Position numbers and translations under genes: made by a program | Shown: piece after piece, positions 11,414 to 22,015 of the stretch | Layout of the letters: the number at the start of each line of letters is the position of its first letter | Numbering within the stretch: the stretch's first letter is position 1 | DNA from: Microdochium bolleyi | Lineage: Eukaryota > Ascomycota > Sordariomycetes > Xylariales > Microdochiaceae | NCBI GenBank assembly: GCA_001566295.1 | Contig: KQ964245.1 | Coordinates: 4,221,524-4,285,523, forward strand | Direction of reading: 5' to 3' | Length of the DNA: 64,000 bases | The notes under the pieces: generated by a model | The model's input: only the letters and a program-made list of their open reading frames with translations | What the model was told of the DNA's origin: nothing | Database searches by the model: none

Positions 11414-12376
11414 CTACTTCTCCGCCATCTCCATCTCCACCGTCCTCGTCTCCCGGGCTAGATCGTCCGCCACCTCGTCCATCATCTGGCTTGCGTTGTC
11501 AATGTCCTCCAGAGTCTTCTCGAGCAGTTGCACAAGCGATTCCATCTCGGCCCGCTGCCGCTGGACCTCGTCGAACAGCTTGGCGTTGTGCGCCTGCACC
11601 GTCTGCAGCTTGGCATTGAGCTGCGACTGCTGCTGCTTCAGGTGCGGCGCCAGGTGCGCTGCAAACACCTGCTCTGCGGGCAGCGTGTGTGGTCTGCGAC
11701 GGTATGATGAGCCTCCATCTCATGACGATGTGCTTGCAATTGAGGACTCACGGTACTGGCGGCTCCTCGATGCCCTGCATCCCAGCCTCGTCCTTCCTCC
11801 GCGACGCCTCGCTGATGAGGCTCTCGAGCTCATTCATCTTGGCCACGACCTGGCGCTGCTCATAGATGGACTGGAACTCCCTCTAGATCCGTACAAAAGT
11901 ATTTCTCTCCAGTCAGCATGCTGATGTCCAATCGTGAACAGAGCTATCAAGGGGAACAGCAAGACATAACTCACCCTGCAAAGTGTCCCCAGTCTGTCGA
12001 TCATCTGCTTCTGCACCGCCTTCAGCGTGGCCGGCGCCTGCGCCGCTATCGTCGGGTAGCACGCCGCGAAGTTGTCCCAGCTAACCTTCTTCAATGTCGA
12101 CTCGAGCGACTTGTCCAGCAGGTTTTGGAAGCCCGCAGCGCGCGGACCAGGCGTGAGCTGGACATGGCGCGTCGGCAGCGGCGGCGAGGCCGGTGGCTGT
12201 AGGGCTTGCGATACTGCTGGTTGTTGCGCCGGGTCCCGCTGTTGTTGCGATGCAGCTGAAGGCGGTTGCGGTACTGATGGTTCCTTGGATACCGATCTTC
12301 GTTGCGACCCGGCTCTTGTCGTGGCTGCTGCAACTGGCTCTGCGGACGACATGTGCACGTCTTCTGTCGTCGCCAT
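11414..12376 (-). CDS. NNF1: Kinetochore protein Nnf1 (Mis12/MIND complex)
   Basis: Three exons (12376-11975, 11882-11752, 11693-11414) give 270 residues. After a disordered Gln/Pro-rich N-terminus, the segment starting LTPGPRAAGFQNLLDKSL and continuing through SWDNFAACYP matches the conserved start of fungal Nnf1 (PF03980). The C-terminal third is a long heptad-rich coiled coil ending MEMAEK. Nnf1 pairs with Mtw1/Mis12 in the MIND complex, which links the inner kinetochore (CENP-C) to Ndc80. The second exon junction restores the CRREF reading expected after the conserved RLGTLC. Length is within the family range with a fungal N-terminal extension. Confidence 0.88.
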
Positions 12377-13125
12377 ATTCGCCAGTGTCTAATGGTTCCC
12401 GTCCAAGACCGCAGTTGGCGAGGAGTCTTTTGACTGCAAATCGAGGAACAGCACTGGGCTGCGAAAAAGCTCGCTCACTCGGCCGGGACGCTATAGATAA
12501 AGATCGTGTTTGATGTGGTTGACAGGATCAGCGTGAGCACCTGCGGCCCTTCGGGTCTTGGGCCCTCCAAGCTTCAATCACTGGTATGCTGAGAGGAATG
12601 ACTTTGAAGGGTTACTTGTCATGTCCGTTTCGAGGTCAGGAGAATCGCAGATGGATAGCTGACAAGGGTTACATATGGAGGTGAGGTCAAGTCGCGTCTC
12701 AAGCTTGGCGGGCTGGCGCGTTTGTCCGAAGTGGGGCCACCAACTTATAAGGGCACTTACAACCACAACACCAGCCCAAGCCGAGGTGGATGTTGAGTTT
12801 GCGTTGTTTAAAAGAGTTCGCAGGTCCGTCAGCACCTTGAAATTTGGCAAGGTCCCAAGTTTTACTATCATTATTCTAGTGTGAATCAGAATCTTTTCAT
12901 CATTCTACCATACTCTAAAGCAAAATATATACATATACGAGGACACTGTAACATTATATCCTGTCGTAAGTGCATGTACATTCCAGTCTTGCTCTCATCG
13001 AAATCGAGAAAGTGTCATATACATGTGCAAATGCTCAAATCTTGTCGCCAAGCACAAATCTCAAACCCAAACTCCGTCCATGCAATCGTCTAGAGGCTCG
13101 AGGGAGTCGCCGTAGGACGGCATGA
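12377..13125. other. Intergenic region between NNF1 start and b561-like stop
   Basis: Upstream of NNF1 and downstream of the next minus-strand gene. The part from about 12880 to 13080 is AT-rich and probably holds the 3' UTR and poly(A) signals of the b561-like gene. No gene seen. Confidence 0.5.
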
Positions 13126-15823
13126 TTAGCTGAACTCGACCGCACCAGGAGGCCGAGAACCTTGTCGCTCAAGTCGCCGTCTTCGTCGGCGATCAGCTGC
13201 TGAGGCGGGCACTGATCCTTCTGTGCGATTGCCCCCAGTAGGTCCACTTGGCGAAGGGCTCAACGCACTCCATGTCCCATGGCTTCCCTGGCTGTCAAGA
13301 GTCGAGACTGTTGCTGCTGCCGCTGGCGGCTCTCCTGACGGCCCGGGCTGACCCGAGTAGTACGCAGAATCCTTTTGCCTTCTCTTCCCACCAGCAAAGG
13401 CAGGCGTAGGCGGTGATAACGGACCGAGTGTCTCTGGAGCGGCGTCCCTCCCTCTCCGTGAACTCGAGGCCCTTCTGTATCGTCCATGTCCCGAGGTGGG
13501 AGCTTCGCTGTCTGACATGCTGCTGATCGAGTCTGCGCGTCCGCCGCGTCCTTTCCGGCGAGCAGCCGCAGCCTCCTCGTCTGTGAGGCGGCGGAGCGTC
13601 ACGTTCCTGTCCCGGTCATCATGATATTTGACTTTGACGCTGACCGGTTTGCTTGGCGCTCTGCTGTGGGATCGCCGAGAACGTTCGTCTGCAGCAAGCT
13701 GTGATGCCGACGCTCCTGCAGCGGCTGCGGCCACATCGCCACGCTTTTGACGGCGAGAGGATGGGCTCCGGCCAAGACCACCACCAGCGGATGTGTAGGC
13801 CTCACTGTCGGAGTCATGACGTAGAGGAGCGAATAGGCCATGCGGATCAGCCGGCATCTCGGGCATCATCACTGGAGCAGCTGTCACATCAGGAGCTCCG
13901 GGGGGTCCAGGAGGTCGAGGCCTGGACTCTGATCGTCGTGAGCCAGACCGAGAGTGCCGGCGGGAACCGGACACAGGATCAGGAACAGGCGCGGGTGTAA
14001 AGACGGAAGAGCCAGCGGGTGGTATCGCCGGATGTGATGCGGTAGAGGCGCCGTAGGGATGCGTCGATGGACCGACTCCTGGCCTGCGAGATGGCAAAGT
14101 GTCTGTGAATGACGAGTCGGTGGTCTGCGTGAGGGTGGTGGCTGTCTGAGCGACCGCCGGCGGCGGACGACGACGAGATGGTCTTGTCGGTGTAGAAAAT
14201 CCGTCGCCAGTGTATCTAGAGCCGTGTGCCCCATCCCGCCGCTCATCTTCATACTTAAGGCGTTCCTCCTCAGCGCGCTTGTCTTTGCGATCCTTGAACT
14301 TCTTCGCAAGCCACCCGAGTCCGATTGCACCTAAAATGCCTTTGGTAGCCGTACCACGATTGTCCTCGAGTCTGGTACGACGTGAGGGGCTGATGTACGA
14401 TGAATACTCGGTGGAGTATATGCTATCCTGTCGCGCGTGCGGTGGTCTCACAGGCCGGGGCGTTGAAGGTCGGTCGGCAGCACTGATAGCCGCAGCCGCA
14501 GCGGTAGGTCCGCCTGGACCCGGCAGTAGAGGCGTAATTGGGCGATTCAGCTGAGTACGATCCTCCGTAAAATCACTTTCCGTATACGTGTCTGCAGGTC
14601 GTCGCCCGAAACGAGAAGGTGTGGTTGGATTTGGCCGACTAGGAGTTTCGGTGGCGACAGCTGAGTATTCTTCATCATCAAACCGTCGCTTTTCTCGCTT
14701 GTCCATGTAGTTTTTGACCATGGCCCCGGCTCCAAGGACGCCAGCGACGCCGAGAAGCTTGCCCATCATACCGCCGCCTTTCTTGTTCTTGTGATCGGAT
14801 CTGTCAGAGTATTTCTCATCGTCGTAGTAGCTTGCCGAGCCCCTGCGGGAAGGAATCACTTCTGGATGGCGTGTCGAGCGGCTCCTAGTGGTCCGTGAAA
14901 CGCTACTGCCGCTGCTGTGACTGCCACTACGCTTGCGGCTCTTCATAAGGGCGAAAATGCCAGCAGCGCCAGCGAGAGGTCCAAGCCAGCCAAGGCCGCT
15001 CTTCTTTTTCTCGGTGTGCTCGGTGTGTTCGGTTATGACAGTCCCGTCATGACGTCTCCCGTCGAGTAGTGCACCGTCATGGTGCTTGCCGTCGTGACGC
15101 CAGCTGAGAACGAAATACGCCAGGACGAGTATGGCCATCCATATTGCGTATAGTATGAATGTGTAGTTAGGGGAGCCATACAGGGTCAAGCCCAGTGGTA
15201 TCTGAGCAATGCCGAGGAGAGCAAGGCAGCGACCCGTCCAGCGGTGAATCATGAGTCGCAACGATCGCTTGTAGATGCTCTTGACGAGACGGCCTCCGAT
15301 GGCCTGCAACAAGTACATGACGTAAATGGTAAGACCGATCACATGGTGAGGATTGGTCCAACTGCGCGTTGGTCCGACAGCAAACCATCCCAAGACGAAC
15401 ACAACCGTAATGAGCAGTATGCCGAGACTATTCAGCCATGCATGGTGTCGCCTGGCTGAGGGCGAAGAGCTGAAGCGAGCAGAAAATACAGCCGCCGGAA
15501 CGATGAAGAGGAAGACGAGAGCACCAAGGAGTCCGTGAGCGAGTACTATCGTGTGGTATTGGGGGACGGTCGAAAAGCGGTTGCCCATGCCTGTGCGAAT
15601 GGTAACATATTAGCAGACGTTGCCGGTTGACAGCTTGCATCTGTGCGGACAAGTTTGGGGAGTCCAGCATACCATTGTATCTCATCGTCTCAAAGTTCGG
15701 CCCAAGAAGATTGGGGAGCAAGAACGTGTTCTTGGTGAAATCCCATGTCCCGTCCCCAACGCTCATGGTATTCGAGTCGTAGGAGACGGTGCCGGGGGCC
15801 GACAGCCCAGCGGCCGACGCCAT
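13126..15823 (-). CDS. Cytochrome b561-like integral membrane protein with long disordered tail
   Basis: Two exons (15823-15673, 15590-13126) encode 871 residues. The N-terminal 51 residues come from exon 1 (no clear signal peptide). Five hydrophobic segments follow at about residues 64-88, 103-122, 133-150, 168-186 and 193-212. Histidines H69 (AHG), H99/H100 (RHHAW), H132/H133 (PHHVIG) and H166 (IHRWTG) sit at helix ends in the spacing expected for two b-type hemes in cytochrome b561/ferric-reductase-type proteins. From about residue 217 to the end the chain is Ser/Arg/Pro-rich and almost certainly disordered, apart from two short hydrophobic Gly/Ala-rich patches (GWLGPLAGAAGIFALM and GMMGKLLGVAGVLGAG). 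A DOMON domain is absent. Similar fungal proteins are annotated only as membrane proteins; electron transport is inferred from the histidines. Confidence 0.8.
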
Positions 15824-17421
15824 GACGGCGGATTGTGGAGGTGCGAGGCAAAATGACTGATTATTGAAGATGTCGGTGATTGCGCTTGCTTGCCTGCTTG
15901 CTTGGGTGCCTGCCTGCCGAGGAATGCGGGACGACGGGAGATGTGGAAGTGTCTCACGGCAACAGAGCGATGATGGCGAAGAGCCGGTGTGGAGCTGTTA
16001 GAGCAGCGGAGACGGTGTAAGAGCGGCTTTGAGCCTGGCTCGAGGTGTGTTTGCTGGTAGACCTGTGCGATTGTGACGACGACTTCGTGACCGAAGAAGC
16101 GACCGTGATGTTGGAGCAGAGACAGTAGCGGAGTTGGCAACCGCTGCGACTGTGCAGTTTTCTCGAGGCTGGGCAGGGCAAGTAAGTGTCTGACGGCCTT
16201 GCATTGCCAACGCATCTGCAGTGTGCAGGGGGCGGGAGGCCGCAGGGCCGTTGTCACAGTAACTGCGAGCTCTCAGCTCAACCCCACCTCCCGCCCGCCC
16301 CGACTCGACTCTCAAGGGTCCCGTTGCTCCATCATCATTAGTCCGCCGCGCCCCACCCACTGCCGCCGTTCTGACCGCTGCGCTTTGTTGTTTCCCGCTC
16401 CTCCAGTTGCGTTGCTTGCTCCCGCTCACTCGAGGGAACCCAAAAACAACCAAGTTCAGTTGCGTGGCAGTCGGGTCCCGGCCGGCAACCGCTACAACGG
16501 CCCCGCGTGTCAACGCTGCGGCGGGGAGACTGCGAGTCCGGGCAGTCTGTGACTTCGAAATCTCAACTGTTCGTCTCCAGGACTGGCCAGCTGGTCTGTG
16601 TTTCTCTTGCGCAATCTTCCTGCGGGAACTGCTGGGTTTAGGCCGGAAAGCACAATGCACGAGCCACCCGACGCTTTCTCACAACAAGTCGTTCATTAGC
16701 CGGTCGACCGTGGTAGCTAGAGCTCCCGAATCTCGTTAGACATCGGAGGCAAGTAGAAGTGTGGGCATGCTTTCTGCTCGATTACCTTCCACGGAGGGAA
16801 TCGCAAGCTGGGATCTGGACGCTCGCAAGATTTTGTATATCCACACGGTGGTCAGGAAAGCAACCTTAGGAACTCAACACGCAAGACCACAGTTGCCAGG
16901 AAAGCCACCCGAGGCATATCTTGCGTGCATTGGATACAACCTGACCATTCTTGCCTGTGTCATGTTGCGTCCAGGGTTTCTCATGGTTGCAACACTGCAC
17001 CAGTTCGCGGTTGTTCTAGACCAACTTCTGGAAAGATCGACACCAACTTCGAGCCTCCCGAGGCACCTACTTGCAGCCTTTTGCAGTACATTTGGTTAAG
17101 GTTGGATGCTCGGCTACCCGCGGCAGGGACATGTAACGAGATCCCAAAGTCCCCACTCGTGGACGAGACAAAGTGGGCGCGAGGTATCCGAAAGTTGTCC
17201 GAAGTTCGGCACGGCTCCTCTGTCTCAACCGACTCAACCCCTGCCCCTGACGTCTCAAAGCGCAGAAGCTGCCATTCTCTTGCCATCCTGTCCCACTTTG
17301 CTTTAAGACCGCATCAAACCACTCCTGCTTCTTCTCTTCACGTCCAGCCCAACGATGGCTATGCCGCGCACATAATCGTCGCGAGAAATTAGATTCTCGG
17401 TATTGCCAACACCGTCTAGCC
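15824..17421. other. Divergent promoter region
   Basis: This lies between two divergently transcribed genes and should contain both promoters and 5' leaders. Short reiterations of TTGC/CTGC units occur near 15880-15925, just upstream of the b561-like start. Open frames on both strands (for example 15998-16660 minus) overlap each other and have no family features. No gene is supported. Confidence 0.5.
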
Positions 17422-18758
17422 ATGTCGAGCACGCGCCTCACCTTCCTCTATCCCGCCCTCTTCCGCGCGTCCGGCGCCCGCGCCCGGGATGGCGCCCCGC
17501 GAGCTCTCCAGAAGGCGGGCGACTGCCACAAGTCTGCGGGCTCAGTCCGACGCATTACCTCCCCTTTTTCGACGTCAGCCGCCCCTCGCAAGGCGGCATT
17601 CCCTCGACACGGCAGCGCCGTAGAGCCCATCGACACCAACTCCCCTTCTGGTGGGGAAGCTCAGCCCCTGCCGCAGCCGACCAAGGAGACCCAGGCCAAA
17701 ACCAAGCCCAAGTCGGCACCCGCAGCAACGTCAACCAGAGACGAGGCGGCAACGACGAAGGAAAAGCCGCAGGATGCCGCGACGGAGCCGCAGCCGTCTA
17801 CGTCGGACGCTGAAGAGAAGCCAGACACAGGCTCAGTCTCCTTGAATGCTGCCGCCGCTGCGGGCGTGGCTGCGGGCAAGACTCCCCAACAAGCAGCCGC
17901 CGACGCGAAGATGAAGCAGGGCGGGCCCATGGATGCGGTCCTCCACATGCCGCCACCGGAGTCGGTCTCGCATCCTCACATTACGCCGTCGCCTTACGTC
18001 CACCACTTTGACACGTACACCCTCGTCAAGCAGCTGGAGACGGACGGCTACACGAAGGAGCAAGCCACCACGGCGATGAAGGCAATTCGGAAGTTGCTGG
18101 CACATCACCTCGAGGTTGCGCAGGAGGGACTCGTCAGCAAGAGCGATGTCGATAATGAAACATACCTATTCAACGCGGCATGTTCAGAGCTGAGCACCGA
18201 GGTCAGGAACAACCGCAAGGCGGCAGACGAGACCATCCGACAGCAGCGAACCCACTTGCAGCACGAGGTCGATATTCTGAATCAGCGGATGACGCAGGAC
18301 ATTTTGACGTTAAAGGACGAGGTCAGGGCTGCCTTCCACGACCGTAAGATGACCGTCAGGGAAGAGCAGCGGTCCATGGAAAGCTTGGTATGTTTTTCTT
18401 GACTGTCCCCTGTGAGACTACTCAGCTTCGACGCTTGAACCCCCTAGCCAAAGGCATCTAACACCAGCTTGTCTGCCAGATCCAAAGCATCAATATGAAA
18501 ATCACCACTCAACTCACGAGCGACGCAAAGTCGGACATTGAGGGATTGCGTTGGATTCTCAGCCGCCGCTCCGTGGTCGGTATCCTCTTCATGGCATTCA
18601 TGACATTGGCGACGCTGCGGTATGGATCATACGTCAACCACGAGAAGCAGAGGGTTATCGACGAGCGCAAGCGGCGAGAGGAAGAGCTCAAGCGCAACGG
18701 AGGCAGGCAGGATCACGCCCCGCCTGTCGATGCTGCCCAAATTCTCGCGGCCAACTAG
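17422..18758 (+). CDS. Mitochondrial DUF1640 / CCDC90-family protein (Fmp32-like)
   Basis: Two exons (17422-18387, 18480-18758) give 414 residues. The N-terminus is Arg/Ala/Ser-rich with almost no acidic residues for about 40 positions, typical of a mitochondrial presequence. A low-complexity Lys/Pro/Ala region follows. The conserved core begins near residue 193 with HHFDTYTLVKQLE and continues as a long coiled coil; one transmembrane helix lies at about residues 353-371, near the C-terminus, followed by a charged tail. This order is that of the DUF1640 family (yeast Fmp32, animal MCUR1/CCDC90B), inner-membrane proteins linked to complex IV assembly and calcium uniporter function. Which of these roles applies in this fungus cannot be told from sequence. 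Confidence 0.88.
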
Positions 18759-19015
18759 GGCTGTGTAGCATAGAATCTAGACGCGCAATATAGAAATGAT
18801 ACCCATAGACAAACAAAACACATTCTGGACAGAGTGAGAAATGAAGCTTCCCTGTCACCCGACATGACCAGTTGGGTTCTCGGATGAGCCAATGCCTATT
18901 AGGCTACACGCGAACGCCATAACTCCGCTGTGGCTGCTGATGCCATGAACTGGTGTCGCAAGCCACGGGGCCTACGAAGGGGGCCCCGTTGATACGACGC
19001 ATTTCTGCTTCACAA

Positions 19016-19939
19016 CTACCTCCTGCCTCCTCGCTCCGGACTTCGCGAGCGCCGATCCTTGTACCGGTCATCACGGGCCTCTCCGTCCTCCGAGCCCGAC
19101 TGGGCCGAGTAGCTGCGCCTCCTTCGCTCTGCCCCGGGCGGTGGCGATCGTGACCTTGACGGAGACCGCGAGCCTGTGGGAGATCGAGACCGGGAGAGCG
19201 ACCGCGACACCGAGCGAGATGGGGAGCGCGAGTATTCATCCTTCCTGCTACCTGGGCCTGCTCCTCCACGGCCTCTGTCTGCTGAAGAGGCGTCCGTCTC
19301 CATCCTTGCTGGTGCTCTTCCGGTAGGCTCGCGTCTGCCGTCATCCATTGCCGAGCCCGACTCTGCCAGTTGGCTTGCAGCACCGCTGTTGTCCTGCTCA
19401 GCTTTGCGCAGACGCTCCTCCTGCCTCCTCCAGTGCCCGCCCTCCTGGTAGTCCTTGCTGATCCTGAGCGCGTTCCGGAACCGCGCGTCCTGCTTGATCT
19501 TGGCGTCCGCGAGCTCGTGGACCTGATGCATCTTGAGGTTCCTCGAGCGCGCGGCGTCCGAGCCCGAGGGCGGGGGAGGGCCGCCACGTCTATTTCTGTT
19601 GTTGAAGTTGTTGTTGCTGGGCTGCGGCCGGTTCATCTTGTCCAGCAGCTCCTTACGCAGGGCGTCGCACTGCCTGTCGATCTCGTCCTCGTCGACGCCA
19701 TCATCTTCGAGCTTGTCGCGCAGCTCAAACACCTTGACTTCGACCTCGCGCTTGCGGTCGTGCTCGAGGATGGCCTTGTCGGGCTGCCGCTGGCGGTGGT
19801 GGAAGCTGTCGAGGTTGTCGCGTGGAGGAGGATACGGCGCGGCGCGGTCGCGGGGCTTCATGTGTGCCAGGCTGCGCTGGACGTAGCCTGAAGTACCGCT
19901 GCCCCGCGGCGTCGAGAGGCCGACATTATCGTACGACAT
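19016..19939 (-). CDS. CWC21: Pre-mRNA-splicing factor CWC21 (cwf21 domain, RS tail)
   Basis: One exon, 307 residues from the ATG at 19939, which gives MSYDNVGLSTPRGSGTSGY, the invariant start of Cwc21/SRRM2 proteins. An in-frame ATG 39 bases upstream exists but would precede this conserved N-terminus. The cwf21 domain follows at roughly residues 58-103 (KREVEVKVFELRDKL, then DEIDRQC). The middle is charged and the C-terminal third is an Arg/Ser-rich tail full of SRSRSP-type repeats. Cwc21 docks on Prp8 and Snu114 in the active spliceosome and influences 5' splice-site positioning. The RS tail is absent in budding yeast and present in SRRM2-like proteins, consistent with an intron-rich filamentous fungus. 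Confidence 0.92.
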   Translation of the reverse strand: MSYDNVGLSTPRGSGTSGYVQRSLAHMKPRDRAAPYPPPRDNLDSFHHRQRQPDKAILEHDRKREVEVKVFELRDKLEDDGVDEDEIDRQCDALRKELLDKMNRPQPSNNNFNNRNRRGGPPPPSGSDAARSRNLKMHQVHELADAKIKQDARFRNALRISKDYQEGGHWRRQEERLRKAEQDNSGAASQLAESGSAMDDGRREPTGRAPARMETDASSADRGRGGAGPGSRKDEYSRSPSRSVSRSLSRSRSPTGSRSPSRSRSPPPGAERRRRSYSAQSGSEDGEARDDRYKDRRSRSPERGGRR

Positions 19940-20537
19940 GATTGAGGTGGATGCTGTGGATATGATGTGGTCGGCCAAGCTTCGATGGCGAAGATGGATC
20001 GCAGCTGGAGCTCTGTGATGTCGATGGCTTCAAGGCGGTGATGTCTGGCAGACAGTGATTTGAACTAGTGACCCCGGCCAGTGAACCCTGGCAACCACGG
20101 CTTGGGCGGCGCTCTCCAGCATGACATGTGCGCCAGTGGGGCCGGTACCCGGACAGACGGGCACGAAGACGACCTGCTCGTCACGGAAGGGACTCCTCTA
20201 GAGCTTTTCAGATGACGCCTGTCAAAGATCATACTGATTTGTACTTCGAGGTGTGCCCAAGACCAAATACACAAGACCAGGCACCCATCCAGTCGAGGTT
20301 TGCGAGAGAATGCTTATAGAAGCATCCCGACGTACCAGGCCCCCACTATTCCCGTCTTTGCATGGCGTAGCTTCATTTTGCCCCTCCATTAAACGATGAC
20401 TCTTTTTTGGAAGACTTTTGGGAATACTTGTTCTTCGGCCTGGTACAGGAAGAGAAAGTTTTATAATCACTGCTTGCGACTGGCCGGGATCTCCTGAATT
20501 ACATCACAACCACAGCTCAAAAACATCAGCTTGCAGC
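19940..20537. other. Divergent promoter between CWC21 and CDC123
   Basis: About 600 bp separating the two divergent start codons; it must contain both promoters. I see no further gene or repeat. Confidence 0.6.
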
Positions 20538-22015
20538 ATGCCGGCATTCACGGAAGAGCCGGCCAAAGCGGCAGATTCAGTCGTGCCTCAGTTCCCTCCA
20601 ATAACACGAGACCACATCCTCAACTGCTCATATGATTCCTGGTTTCCAAAGTAAGCACCGAACCCGTCATTTCTCCGCCTTTGACATAGGACTAACATGA
20701 GATCAGATACCGTACCTCATGTATCAAGTCCCGCATAATTCCACTATCACCGGAATTCGTCGAGTACATCCGGGAGGACGGCATCATCCTCGCCGATGAT
20801 GACGGTGCAGAGCCCGCAGACGACGAGTGGGAGATGGCGCCCAACACTCTCAAGCCGCGAGTCGAGGAACTGGGCAGTGATTCTGACGAGGACGAGAGCG
20901 ACTCTGACGACGAGCCGCCCAGGCTACCGCCGAACCAGCGCTTCCCCGAGCTCCACCAGCTCATCAAGGACAAGATCGCAGAGCTTGGCGGCGAGGTCGC
21001 CCCGAAACTCAACTGGACTGCTCCGAAGGATGCCGTTTGGATCTCGCCGCACCAGAACACCATCAAGTGCACGTGCCCCAACGACATCTACCTGCTTCTC
21101 AAGAGCTCCAACTTCATCACGTACGACCTCGAGCACGCCTTCGATGACTGCACCAGCACCCCGAGCTCCCAGACCGGGACCGTGGCCCCATTCAAGCCCG
21201 TTCTCGTCCTGCGCTCGTACTTCAACCCGCACACGGCGATGGAGTTCCGGTGTTTCGTCAAGCACAGGAACCTTGTCGGCATATCGCAGCGAGACCTCAA
21301 CTACTACGAATTCCTCGATCCTTTGAAGGAGCACATCGTCGCCAAGATCAGCCAGCTGTTCAACAGCAAGATGCGCTACACCTTCCCTGATGGCAACTTC
21401 GTGTTTGATGTGTACATCCCCGAGGGCGAGGACGAGCCGCTGAGCCGGGCCCGGCTGATCGATATCAACGCCTGGGCGCCACACACGGACAGCTTGCTGT
21501 TCGGCTGGTCGGAGCTGCTTGAGATGGAGGTCCCCGGACCGATCCTCGGGGTGTCTGGTGGCGGCATCGCCAGTGACGCTGAAGGCGAAGACCCTCTCGT
21601 GTCAGAGACCATCAGGTTACGCATCGCCCCGACCGGCAATAGCAGCACCAACCAAATGCCGACACAGACGATCGATCTGCACAGCTTATCCGCCAACGAT
21701 GACTTCGACTCTGGCTCCGACTCGGACGGCTCTGACGACGAGGAAGACTTCGTCCCCGAGCTGCGCCTCATCGAGAAGACGGACCCGGCCGCGTACAACT
21801 TCAGCTCGCCGCAGTACTCGGCGCACAAGCTGCCCAAGGATGTCGTGGACGCCAGCACCGCCGGGCAGGGCGGCATGCGCGACTTCATGCAGAAGTGGCG
21901 CGAGATGACCGAGTACCGGTCAAACGTCGCCAGCTGGGAGATGGACGGCGCTGCTGCTGGAGGTACTGGCGGTACGGAGGGCTCGGGTAGCGAGGAGCAG
22001 CCTCGCGCATCATGA
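20538..22015 (+). CDS. CDC123: Cdc123 eIF2-assembly chaperone (D123 family)
   Basis: Two exons (20538-20650, 20707-22015; 56-bp intron with a CTAAC branch) give 473 residues. The N-terminus contains HILNCSYDSWFPKY, and the next exon IIPLSPEFVEYI, both characteristic of the D123 ATP-grasp-like fold. Later blocks KLNWTAPKDAVWI, DLEHAFDDC, VLRSYFNPHTAMEFRCFV and RLIDINAWAPHTDSLLF are the conserved core including the metal/ATP-binding DxN. An acidic Ser/Asp tract (about residues 78-100) and another near residue 385 interrupt the core, as usual in fungi. Cdc123 promotes joining of eIF2 gamma to alpha and is essential for translation initiation. Full-length relative to the family, with about 100 extra C-terminal residues. 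Confidence 0.95.
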
